A DNA stretch of 13,210 bases, taken from DAOTZU01 sp034433995 (GTDB lineage Bacteria > Chloroflexota > Anaerolineae > UBA1429). How positions within the stretch are numbered: the first letter of the stretch is position 1; the number at the start of each line of letters is the position of its first letter. Positions 7,321 to 13,210 of this stretch are shown here, piece after piece. The DNA is taken from NCBI GenBank assembly GCA_034433995.1, contig DAOTZU010000203.1, positions 1 to 13,210 of the forward strand, read 5' to 3'. The position numbers and the translations under genes were made by a program. Under the pieces are notes generated by a model. It saw only the letters and a program-made list of their open reading frames with translations, made no database searches and was not told the DNA's origin.

Positions 7321-8325
7321 ATGGGTGCACATCGGGTGGTGTTGGTGGATTATGACGAGGCGCTTTTTGCGCCGGTGGGGTTCGAGGCGGAACTGTTGGC
7401 CCAGGTGGGCGCCTCTTGGGAGGCCCACCAATGCCGCAGCGAGGAGGCCGTGCTGGCCGTAGCCCGGGATGCCGAGGTGATCGCCATTCAGTCCGTGCGG
7501 CCCCTGTTGACGCGCCGGGTGATCGCCCAACTCCCCCGCTGCCGCTGCTTGATCCGCGCCGGCGCCGGTTACGATAGTATTGACTATCGGGCGGCAACGG
7601 AAGAGGGCATTATGGTGTGCAACGCGCCCACCTACTGCACCGACGATGTCGCCGACCACGCCATCGCCCTCATGTTGGCCTGTGTGCGCCATCTGGCCCG
7701 GCTGGATGCGGCCATGCGCCAGGGGCGCTACGCCCGCGAGCTGGCCCGCCCCACCCGGCGGCTCAAGGGCACCGTCTTGGGCATCATCGGCCTGGGGCGC
7801 ATCGGCAGCACGGTGGCCCGCCGGGTGAAGGGGTGGGAGATGACCGTTCTGGCCTACGATCCTTACCTCACCCAGGCCCAGGCCGGCGCGGTGGGCGCCC
7901 ATCTGGTAAGCCTGGAAGAGCTGTTGGCCCGGGCAGATACCCTCAGCATCCATTGCCCCCTCACCGAGGAGACATTCCATCTCCTCAGTTGGCGGGAGTT
8001 CGCCCAGATCAAACCCGGCCTTGTCCTGGTCAACACGGCCCGCGGGCCCATCGTCCACGAGGAACCCCTGGTGCAGGCCCTGACCGATGGACGGGTATGG
8101 GCGGCGGGCCTCGATGTGACGGAGGAGGAGCCCCTCCCCGCAGATTCACCCCTTTTGCGGCTGGATAACGTCATCCTCACGCCCCATGTCGCCGCCAATT
8201 CTCCGGAGGCGCGCCACGACCTCTACCGGCTGATCTGCGAGATCTCGAGCGCCGTGGTGCAAGGGCAGATCCCGCCCTTCGTGGTGAACCCCGAAGTCCT
8301 GGACCATCTGCGCCGCGTGGAGTGA
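7321..8325 (+). CDS. D-isomer specific 2-hydroxyacid dehydrogenase (phosphoglycerate dehydrogenase-like)
   Basis: A 334-residue NAD-dependent dehydrogenase of the SerA/CtBP type that reduces a 2-oxoacid to a D-2-hydroxyacid or the reverse. The nucleotide-binding motif is GLGRIG (157-162), with Asp180 closing the second strand and indicating NAD preference. The catalytic triad is Arg241 (in NTARG), Glu270 (in DVTEEEP) and His289 (in TPHVAANS). Length is normal for enzymes without the ACT domain of true SerA, so serine biosynthesis is not implied. ATG at 7321 is chosen because AGGAGAG lies just upstream and the alignable N-terminus MGAHRVVLVD begins there; the open frame upstream runs through the repeat block. 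It is a single-gene transcript ending at the hairpin at 8344-8380. Confidence 0.95.
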   Translation: MGAHRVVLVDYDEALFAPVGFEAELLAQVGASWEAHQCRSEEAVLAVARDAEVIAIQSVRPLLTRRVIAQLPRCRCLIRAGAGYDSIDYRAATEEGIMVCNAPTYCTDDVADHAIALMLACVRHLARLDAAMRQGRYARELARPTRRLKGTVLGIIGLGRIGSTVARRVKGWEMTVLAYDPYLTQAQAGAVGAHLVSLEELLARADTLSIHCPLTEETFHLLSWREFAQIKPGLVLVNTARGPIVHEEPLVQALTDGRVWAAGLDVTEEEPLPADSPLLRLDNVILTPHVAANSPEARHDLYRLICEISSAVVQGQIPPFVVNPEVLDHLRRVE

Positions 8326-8343
8326 TTTCGGGGCGAAAAAGCG

Positions 8344-8380
8344 CGGCGCGCGACAGACTGGGGGGATCTGTCGCGCGCCG
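8344..8380. terminator. Strong hairpin between convergent genes, likely bidirectional transcription stop
   Basis: A perfect 14-bp inverted repeat (CGGCGCGCGACAGA at 8344-8357 and its complement at 8367-8380) with a 9-base loop. It lies 18 bp after the hydroxyacid dehydrogenase stop and 40 bp after the stop of the minus-strand small gene at 8421. It lacks a poly-T tract on either strand, so it may need Rho or act as an RNA 3'-end stabiliser. Confidence 0.6.
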
Positions 8381-8393
8381 GGGATGTGGGGTA

Positions 8394-8414
8394 TAACCCT
8401 CACGGGCAGGGTTA
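8394..8414 (-). terminator. Small hairpin downstream of the Os1348-like gene
   Basis: TAACCCT (8394-8400) pairs with AGGGTTA (8408-8414) around a 7-base loop. It begins 6 bp beyond the stop codon of the minus-strand gene ending at 8421. No T-run follows, so terminator function is uncertain; together with the 8344-8380 hairpin it could cap the transcript end. Confidence 0.35.
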
Positions 8415-8420
8415 ACGTGG

Positions 8421-8651
8421 TTAGCAACCGACCAGGCTCAGCTGTAGCTCTTTTTGTCGGTTGATCCAGTTATCCAGCTCTCGGGCAAAGGCCTGGAAGG
8501 TCTTGGCCCGGATGGCACAGATGGCCTCTCTCTCCTCGCTGGTCAAGTCAAAGCCCCGGAGGGCCTCGCCGGGCCTATCCAACAGACGACGACGGAAATT
8601 GGCATCTACAATCGCCGTGCCCACTATCGTTTGCAGATTCTCATAAGCCAT
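8421..8651 (-). CDS. Os1348-like NHLP-clan small protein
   Basis: A 76-residue protein. Residues 4-50 follow the nitrile-hydratase-leader-peptide (NHLP/Nif11-related) pattern: NLQTIVGTAIVDANFRRRLL, then a DRPGEALRGFDLTSEE stretch, then an AICAI helix. I associate this with the Os1348 family found in Chloroflexi. Such domains often act as leader peptides of ribosomal natural products, but Os1348-type members frequently occur without modification enzymes. The tail (about 61-76, NWINRQKELQLSLVGC) ends in a terminal Cys and is short for a core peptide; Cys45 is the only other cysteine. ATG at 8651 is preceded by AAAGGGG. It is the last gene of a three-gene minus-strand cassette, 63 bp after DUF5317. 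No LanM, YcaO, radical SAM or peptidase-transporter gene is in the window. Confidence 0.85.
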   Translation of the reverse strand: MAYENLQTIVGTAIVDANFRRRLLDRPGEALRGFDLTSEEREAICAIRAKTFQAFARELDNWINRQKELQLSLVGC

Positions 8652-8714
8652 GATAGTACCCCTTTTTATGCCGCTATGATGTCTCTTGGGTTCGCCAAGA
8701 GGCCTTCGACGCGT

Positions 8715-9311
8715 TCAGGATGCTGGCTCCCCAGCGGCTGCACCACGCGGCACAGGGGGACGCATGGTGCGCTGGAAAAAGATAAAAGCACCCAAGGCCA
8801 AACACACATCTCCCACACTGAACACTGTCCTGAGCGGCGATGGTGGAGCCAAGACCAAGATATCGCTCAGAAACCACAGCCGCGTGGCCTCGCGCGGGAG
8901 CAAGATATCCTTGGTCGCCAACAGGCGCGCGCCGGGGTTCTCTCCCAGCGTGAGGTGCCCCAGCCCCGCCCGGGCCACAGCCTCCGGCGTTATGGGCATA
9001 TACCCTCCGTTGGCCAGCATCACCGCCAAGTTCAGGCTCAGCCCCAGGCCGATCCACAGGAGGCCGGGCAGCCTGCGGTTCACCGCCACGACCAAGATCA
9101 GCAACAGATACGAAAAGAGCAGGAGGAAGGTGCGCCAGCTCACGAAACCCTGGCTCTGGGGCAAAGGAAAATAGATCTCGACGATCTGCAAGGCAAAAGC
9201 CACCAGAGCGAGCCACCCACGGCGCAGAGGGACGCGCAAAAGATGCTCGAACCGCCCTCCGCGCAACAGGGCGATAAAAACCGCCGCCACGACGGCCAGG
9301 AGCAAAATCAT
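8715..9311 (-). CDS. DUF5317 family integral membrane protein
   Basis: A 198-residue protein with five likely membrane segments: about 1-16, 32-48, 62-78, 84-101 and 162-180. A hydrophilic stretch of roughly 60 residues lies between the fourth and fifth. Features I associate with DUF5317 are NGGYMPI (101-107), an Asp in the FLSD segment (147-150), and FSVGD (164-168) at the start of the last segment. The tail is Pro/Ala/Gly-rich. The biochemical function of the family is unknown to me. The start at 9309-9311 has only a weak ribosome binding site, and the gene follows the mini-peptide stop by 28 bp, so translation may depend on the upstream gene. It lies in the same cassette as the Os1348-like gene. 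Confidence 0.85.
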   Translation of the reverse strand: MILLLAVVAAVFIALLRGGRFEHLLRVPLRRGWLALVAFALQIVEIYFPLPQSQGFVSWRTFLLLFSYLLLILVVAVNRRLPGLLWIGLGLSLNLAVMLANGGYMPITPEAVARAGLGHLTLGENPGARLLATKDILLPREATRLWFLSDILVLAPPSPLRTVFSVGDVCLALGAFIFFQRTMRPPVPRGAAAGEPAS

Positions 9312-9339
9312 ATTCTGTTATTAAAGGGGCCGAAACCTC

Positions 9340-9447
9340 TCAGCCGCCGCCACCGGTGCCGCTAAAGGCCGCGGGCGCGCCGCTGGCCAAGACAAGGGCG
9401 CCGATGGAAAGGATCACATAGACGATGGTGAAATAGACCTTTTTCAT
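9340..9447 (-). CDS. 35-residue membrane or exported mini-peptide with Gly-rich tail
   Basis: A short open frame encoding 35 residues. It begins MKKVYFTIVYVILSIGALVL (a Lys-Lys N-terminus and a hydrophobic helix at about 4-21), continues ASGAPAAF, and ends SGTGGGG. Support for it being real: AGGTAGGGA lies just upstream of the ATG (complement of 9445-9447), and a promoter lies about 50 bp upstream. It is also the first gene after that promoter, 28 bp before DUF5317. The hydrophobic part could be a signal peptide cut near ASGA or APA, releasing a tail of roughly 10 Gly/Ala-rich residues, or a simple membrane anchor. It is too short for most gene finders. I do not recognise a family. Confidence 0.7.
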   Translation of the reverse strand: MKKVYFTIVYVILSIGALVLASGAPAAFSGTGGGG

Positions 9448-9494
9448 TGTTCCCTACCTCTGGAGCTGATGTTCCCGAACACCATTCTGCGCCC

Positions 9495-9526
9495 ATCATA
9501 TCAAAGAGCACTCACAAAACACTCAC
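9495..9526 (-). promoter_or_regulatory. SARP-type activator site and extended -10 promoter of the mini-peptide-DUF5317-Os1348 cassette
   Basis: On the minus strand the heptamer GTGAGTG occurs twice (complements of 9520-9526 and 9509-9515), with start-to-start spacing of 11 bp; with the preceding T, eight bases match. The proximal copy ends exactly 8 bp before TATGAT (complement of 9495-9500), which has the extended -10 element TGa. The -35 position would read AGTGTT, far from consensus, and is covered by the repeats, as expected for an activator-dependent promoter. Streptomyces SARP regulators bind heptameric direct repeats at 11-bp spacing with the last repeat 8 bp from the -10. A third, degenerate copy one period upstream matches only 4 of 7. 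Confidence 0.7.
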
Positions 9527-9544
9527 AGTAGACCGACAATTTTT

Positions 9545-9579
9545 AAAAAAATTGCACCCTTGCCGCGGCAAGGGTGCAA
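9545..9579 (-). terminator. Rho-independent terminator of the STAND-BTAD regulator gene
   Basis: A perfect 28-bp palindrome (9552-9579, arms TTGCACCCTTGCCG and complement) begins 20 bp beyond the regulator stop codon. On the minus strand it is followed immediately by seven T residues (9551-9545), the classic intrinsic terminator form. It insulates the downstream cassette from read-through, so the cassette needs its own promoter (9495-9526). Confidence 0.9.
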
Positions 9580-9599
9580 CAACGAAGGGCAAGGCCGAA

Positions 9600-12500
9600 T
9601 CAGCGCGGCACGGGGCCCAGAGTGCCGGCCAGGATGGCCTCGTAAAGGGCGCGGGTCTCTTGGCTGGGCTCCACATCCAGCTCGTCGGTGAGGATGCGCA
9701 CACATTCACGGAACTGGCGCAAGGCGCCGGCGCGGTCGTTGTTGGCGGCGCGGCACCACATGATCCCCCGGTGGGCGCGCTCATCGAAGGAATCCAGGCT
9801 CAGGGCGCGCAAGTAAAACGTCTCCGCCTCGCTGTATTGTTTGAGCTGGGCCAGATACTGCCCCTCGGCCAGGAGGAGGGTGAGCATCTCATCTTGCAGA
9901 GCCTGGCGCAGCTCGTAGCACCACTCGTACTCACAGGTCTCCAGGAAGGGGCCACGGTACAGGTTGATGGCCTCCAGCCGGGCCTGATGCGCCGCCTCCC
10001 CTTGCCCCCGCGCCGCCGCGCTCAGCCGCCGGAACTCGGTCACATCGTAGCGATAGGGCCAGGCGGGGTTGATCTTGTAGATCCCCTTTTCGTGCAGGAC
10101 GATATCCTTGGCCAACGCGTTGCGCAGGCGATACATGGTGGAATGAAAGAGGCTATTGCCCCGCTCGGGGGTCTGCTCGGGCCAAAGAAGGTCCATCACC
10201 CGCTCTTTGCGCAGGCCGTTGGGAAAGGTCACAAAGAGAAAAGCCATGGCGCGGGCCACGGCCGCCTCCCAATTGGTCACCAGGCGGCCCTTTTTCAGCA
10301 CCTGCTCGCCGTTCAGGGCGAGGAACTCTAGCGGAGGTACCACCTCGCGCACGGCGGCGGGCGCCTTGGGCGCGCCCGGGAAGAGCTGGTTCAGCTCCAC
10401 CCGCAAGCGCACATAATCCAGCCCGGCGATGCCCAGTGTCTCGGCATGCTGCAGCAGCGGCGCGATGGCCGGCCCCTCGGCCACGATGAATTGGTGGGTG
10501 CCCAGTTTCTTGGTCCACTCGGCCACTTCTTGCAGGTTGGCGCGCAAAAGCGGCTCATCCCCTTGGGCATGGGCCCAGGCGGCCCAATGAAGTGCCGTGC
10601 GGGCCAGGTCGCGCCAGGCCCCGCTCCGGGTAAAGAGATCCCGCGCCCGCTCCAGCTCTTGCCGCGCCTGATCCCAATTTTCCTGGCGCATGGCCAGCAC
10701 ACCCAAAGAAAGCCGGCATAGCCCCTCCTCATAGGTCATATCGGCCCCGTGGGTCTGGTCCAACGCCTCCAGCAAGAGTTGGTGCGCCTTGGCCAGGTCG
10801 CCTTGGAAACGCCAGGTATCGCCCAAAGCGTCGAGGATATAGATCATCAGCCGCGTCTCCTGCGCTGCCGAGGCTTTGGCCAAGGCCTGTTCATAGGCCT
10901 GGATGGCCTCAGGGTAACGGCCCGTATCGCGGTAAAGATCGCCCTGGCTGGTCAAAGCATAGGCCTCGATGCGGATATTCCCCACGTCGCGGGCCTTGGC
11001 GAGCCCCTCTTGGATGCGGTTCTCGGCCTCGGCATATTGCCCCAGATGATGGTGGACCACGCCCAGGCTTTCCAAGGTGTTGGCCAAGGCGCCGGTGTTG
11101 CCGATTTTGCGCCAATAGAGCAGCGCTTGGTGATAGTAGCGGCGCGCCTCCAACAGTTGGCCGCGATAGGTCTCGGCCGCGCCCAAGTCGTGGGCGATAT
11201 AGGCGACGTTGATGTCATCGGCGTTATGTTCGGCAAGCTCCAAGGCCGTGCGCAATTCTTCGATACCCTCGGCAAATTGGCCCTGCATAAAATGATTGAT
11301 GGCGATGTTGTGGCGCGCCTGGACGGCGGTGAGGATATCGCGCTCGCCCACCAGCTCCAGCGCCGCATTGCAGGTGGCGATGGCCTCCCTGGGCCGTCCC
11401 TGGAGGCGCTGGACGATGGCGCTCTGCACCAAAGCGCGCCCCGCGCCCACGCGGTCCTGTTGTTGGAGATAAGCGGCGCGAGAGCGATCCAATAGCTCGG
11501 TAGCCTGCACGAGTTGCCCCGTTTCGATATGCACCTTGGCCCGAAAGAGCAACAACCGCGGGTGGCGCTCCAGCTCCGCGACGGGGAGGGCATCGCACCA
11601 AGATGCCAATAGCTCCCATTTGCCGCTATCAAAGGTCTCTTGGGCCACGATCTCGACGGTATCCGCCGCCTCGCGATAGGCCTGGGCGGCGAGATAGCTC
11701 TCGATGGAGCGCGCCCAATCGCCGCGGTGGGCCAGGAGCTCGGCCTGTTTGAGGCGCAAGGCGCGGTAGCGTTGCGGCTCGTCCCGCTCGAACTTGGCCA
11801 CCAGGAACTCGCGGAAGAGCTGATGATATTGGTACCACTGCCCTTCCGCATCCAGGGGAAAAGTGAACAAGCTGAGCTCCGCCAGGTCACGCAAGAGTTG
11901 GGCGGAATTGTTGATGCCCAACAAAGCATCGCACAGGGGCGGGGTCATCTCGGTAAAGAGGGCGCTCTCCAAAAGGAAGCGCTGGCGCTCAAGGGGCTGG
12001 CGGGCCAGCACCTCCTCGGCCATGTAATCGAACACGCCCCCTGAGGCGCCGGTGAGGCGCAGGATATCCCCCGTCACGCCGGCCCACAGGCTTTGGGCGG
12101 CCAGGAGGATCCCCGTGATCCACCCCTCCGAGCGCTCCGCCAACACGCGGATCTGCTCCTCGCTGAGCTCGTGCTGGCTCCTGCCCCGCAAGAGAGCATG
12201 AATCTCCTCCGGGGTGAAGCGCAGATCCGCCACGCCCAGGCCCACCACCTCTTGCCGGGCGGCCAAGCGGGTCAGCGTCAGCCGGCGGGGGATGCCCCGG
12301 GAGGCCAAAATCACGTGGCATTGCTCAGGGAGATAACGCAGCAGGCCATCCACCAGCGCGTTGACCGGTTCGCTATCCAACACCTCGTGGTAATCGTCCA
12401 AAATCAGGACGAAATACTGGCCGATGGTCTTTTCAATCTCGTTGACCAGGAGGCGGATAAAGGGCTCCACATCCTCGGCGGGGCCGGCGTAGGCGCTCAG

Positions 12501-12806
12501 GGCCTCTAGGACAGACGCCCCGAATTGGGGAAAACGCTCTCGGATGGCCGCCACCAAATATTCCACAAAAGTGGCCGTCCGGGCGTCGTTGGCGTCCAAG
12601 CTGTACCAGCAGACAGGCAAGTCTGTATCGTGGGCGTAATCAATGAGCAGGGCCGTCTTGCCATAGCCGGCGCCGGCAGAGATGAGGATGAGCTTGTGGT
12701 GGATGTTATCATGGAGGAAATCGAGCAGGCGATCACGGCGCAGGATATCCTGGCGCCGGCGGGGCGTGCGAATTTTGGTGCTGATGATGGGATAAACCGT
12801 GCTCAT
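9600..12806 (-). CDS. MalT-like STAND ATPase transcriptional regulator with TPR array and C-terminal winged-helix/BTAD (SARP-like) domain
   Basis: A 1068-residue cytoplasmic signal-integrating regulator. The N-terminus (STKIRTPRRR) leads into a STAND NTPase with Walker A GAGYGKT (45-51) and Walker B LILDDYHEV (134-142), then a LASRGIPRR-type segment as in MalT. A middle region of about 400 residues is built of TPR-like repeats. From about 822 comes a winged-helix domain (RKERVMDLLWPEQ, then LFHSTMYRLRNAL), and from about 920 a BTAD domain ending ELDVEPSQETRALYE. The MalT-type LuxR HTH is absent; DNA binding would be by the SARP-style winged helix. Nucleotide- and ligand-controlled oligomerisation is known for STAND proteins; the ligand here is unknown. 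The start is ATG at 12806; a TTG at 12824 is possible (six residues longer) and has AAAGGGG upstream. It is the likely activator of the downstream cassette. Confidence 0.93.
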   Translation of the reverse strand: MSTVYPIISTKIRTPRRRQDILRRDRLLDFLHDNIHHKLILISAGAGYGKTALLIDYAHDTDLPVCWYSLDANDARTATFVEYLVAAIRERFPQFGASVLEALSAYAGPAEDVEPFIRLLVNEIEKTIGQYFVLILDDYHEVLDSEPVNALVDGLLRYLPEQCHVILASRGIPRRLTLTRLAARQEVVGLGVADLRFTPEEIHALLRGRSQHELSEEQIRVLAERSEGWITGILLAAQSLWAGVTGDILRLTGASGGVFDYMAEEVLARQPLERQRFLLESALFTEMTPPLCDALLGINNSAQLLRDLAELSLFTFPLDAEGQWYQYHQLFREFLVAKFERDEPQRYRALRLKQAELLAHRGDWARSIESYLAAQAYREAADTVEIVAQETFDSGKWELLASWCDALPVAELERHPRLLLFRAKVHIETGQLVQATELLDRSRAAYLQQQDRVGAGRALVQSAIVQRLQGRPREAIATCNAALELVGERDILTAVQARHNIAINHFMQGQFAEGIEELRTALELAEHNADDINVAYIAHDLGAAETYRGQLLEARRYYHQALLYWRKIGNTGALANTLESLGVVHHHLGQYAEAENRIQEGLAKARDVGNIRIEAYALTSQGDLYRDTGRYPEAIQAYEQALAKASAAQETRLMIYILDALGDTWRFQGDLAKAHQLLLEALDQTHGADMTYEEGLCRLSLGVLAMRQENWDQARQELERARDLFTRSGAWRDLARTALHWAAWAHAQGDEPLLRANLQEVAEWTKKLGTHQFIVAEGPAIAPLLQHAETLGIAGLDYVRLRVELNQLFPGAPKAPAAVREVVPPLEFLALNGEQVLKKGRLVTNWEAAVARAMAFLFVTFPNGLRKERVMDLLWPEQTPERGNSLFHSTMYRLRNALAKDIVLHEKGIYKINPAWPYRYDVTEFRRLSAAARGQGEAAHQARLEAINLYRGPFLETCEYEWCYELRQALQDEMLTLLLAEGQYLAQLKQYSEAETFYLRALSLDSFDERAHRGIMWCRAANNDRAGALRQFRECVRILTDELDVEPSQETRALYEAILAGTLGPVPR

Positions 12807-12835
12807 GGGGCCAACATACGGCAAGATTCCCCTTT

Positions 12836-12864
12836 ATTGTAGTATGATTCCCGTATCTTCACAA
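12836..12864 (-). promoter_or_regulatory. Promoter of the STAND-BTAD regulator
   Basis: On the minus strand, TTGTGA (complement of 12859-12864) and TACAAT (complement of 12836-12841) are 17 bp apart. Transcription would begin near 12829, leaving about 5 bases before the TTG at 12824 or about 23 before the ATG at 12806. The GTGAGTG repeats of the cassette promoter are not present here, so there is no visible sign of autoregulation. Confidence 0.55.
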
Positions 12865-12869
12865 CATCC

Positions 12870-12898
12870 TTGACAATCTCCTTGGGCATGATTAGGCT
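12870..12898 (+). promoter_or_regulatory. Promoter for the aldo/keto reductase
   Basis: A perfect -35 TTGACA (12870-12875) is followed after 17 bp by TAGGCT (12893-12898), a weaker -10. Transcription would begin near 12905, placing the whole hairpin repeat (12909-12956) in the 5' leader. It lies back to back with the regulator promoter. Confidence 0.5.
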
Positions 12899-12908
12899 TA
12901 GCAGAAGA

Positions 12909-12956
12909 GAGAGCTGACAGGTCTTGCAGACCTGTCAGCTCTGCAAGACCTATCAG
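12909..12956. repeat. Dispersed palindromic repeat, copy 2, with an extra half-unit
   Basis: The arms (12910-12924 and 12928-12942) are identical to those at 2426-2458, with loop TGC instead of CGG. A degenerate half-unit AGACCTATCAG (12946-12956) follows, 18 bp after AGACCTGTCAG (12928-12938), matching 10 of 11. AGGTCTTGCAG (12919-12929) can pair instead with CTGCAAGACCT (12941-12951), a fold that excludes the main hairpin. The element ends directly before the ribosome binding site AAGGGGG (12957-12963) of the aldo/keto reductase. Confidence 0.8.
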
Positions 12957-12967
12957 AAGGGGGCAGC

Positions 12968-13210
12968 ATGGAACGACGCGCATTAGGGCCATTGGAGATC
13001 AGTGTGATGGGCCTGGGTTGCTGGCCTTTGGGCGGTGGCCCGGGCTGGGGAGACCAGGACGAACGTGAGGCCATCGCCACCATCCATGCCGCCTTGGACC
13101 ACGGGATCAACCTCCTGGATACAGCCGAGATGTACAACGATGGCCGCAGCGAGGAGGTGGTGGGCCTGGCCCTTCAAGGGCGAAGGGAGCGAGCCATCGT
13201 GGCGACCAAG
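12968..13210 (+). CDS. Aldo/keto reductase, N-terminal part (runs off the window)
   Basis: The first 81 residues of an aldo/keto reductase, an NADPH-preferring TIM-barrel enzyme that reduces aldehydes or ketones. It opens MERRALGPLEISVMGLGCWP as in the family. It shows the catalytic Asp51 and Tyr56 (LLDTAEMYNDGRSEE, 49-63) and reaches the conserved active-site Lys81 in AIVATK at the window edge. The remaining two thirds or more lie outside. ATG at 12968 is supported by AAGGGGG five bases upstream and by a TTGACA promoter at 12870. The 5' leader contains the hairpin repeat. Divergent from the STAND-BTAD regulator. Confidence 0.93.
   Translation, partial: MERRALGPLEISVMGLGCWPLGGGPGWGDQDEREAIATIHAALDHGINLLDTAEMYNDGRSEEVVGLALQGRRERAIVATK

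Noticed and set aside
7132..8058. Minus-strand open frame of 308 codons opposite the hydroxyacid dehydrogenase
   Set aside because: Antisense to an intact enzyme with its catalytic triad; no ribosome binding site and no family pattern.
8421..8651. A lanthipeptide or other RiPP gene cluster
   Set aside because: Apart from the leader-like protein, no modification, protease or export gene is visible; calling a full cluster would be unsupported.
8454..9365. Plus-strand open frame of 303 codons across the small-gene cassette
   Set aside because: It spans three minus-strand genes and the gaps between them, is Gln/His/Arg-rich, and has no domain; the minus-strand frames show family motifs and ribosome binding sites.
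9527..9537. A third heptamer of the SARP-like site
   Set aside because: One period upstream the bases match GTGAGTG at only 4 of 7 positions, no better than weak chance.

Overview
The window is GC-rich and densely coded, and probably comes from a Chloroflexota bacterium (Anaerolineae-like). That guess rests on recognising three kinds of protein common in that phylum: an Os1348-type NHLP-clan small protein, a DUF5317 membrane protein, and a very large STAND ATPase regulator ending in a BTAD domain. No rRNA, tRNA, CRISPR array, transposase or phage gene was seen.

Layout. (1) Positions 7-2343, minus strand: a YifB/ComM-type AAA ATPase followed by a short-chain dehydrogenase, probably one transcript. 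(2) Positions 2566-5945, plus strand: a URO-D superfamily protein, an orphan ParB-like protein that starts inside the URO-D stop codon (ATGA), and a DUF362 protein with two 4Fe-4S clusters. (3) Positions 5926-6951, minus: a zinc-dependent medium-chain dehydrogenase, convergent with DUF362 and overlapping it by 20 bp. (4) Positions 6952-7320: a 369-bp intergenic region filled with palindromes. (5) Positions 7321-8325, plus: a D-2-hydroxyacid dehydrogenase. (6) Positions 8421-9447, minus: a three-gene cassette made of a 35-residue peptide with a Gly-rich tail, a DUF5317 membrane protein and an Os1348-like small protein. (7) Positions 9600-12806, minus: a STAND/TPR/winged-helix/BTAD regulator of about 1070 residues, directly upstream of the cassette and closed by a clear intrinsic terminator. 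(8) Positions 12968-13210, plus: the start of an aldo/keto reductase that runs off the window.

The most interesting part is 8421-12806. The cassette promoter carries two exact heptamers (GTGAGTG on the minus strand) 11 bp apart. The proximal one ends exactly 8 bp before an extended -10 (TGaTATGAT), and there is no recognisable -35. This is the spacing rule known for SARP activators, whose winged-helix plus BTAD architecture matches the C-terminus of the neighbouring regulator. The simplest reading is a large signal-integrating ATPase that switches on a small cassette encoding a membrane or exported mini-peptide, an integral membrane protein and an NHLP-type small protein. The function of the cassette is unknown to me.

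The remaining enzymes (SDR, URO-D-like, MDR, hydroxyacid dehydrogenase, AKR) suggest redox metabolism of sugars, sugar acids or related compounds, but no complete pathway is visible. Two near-identical hairpin repeats (near 2425 and 12909) and the palindrome cluster at 7094-7263 look like dispersed intergenic repeats.
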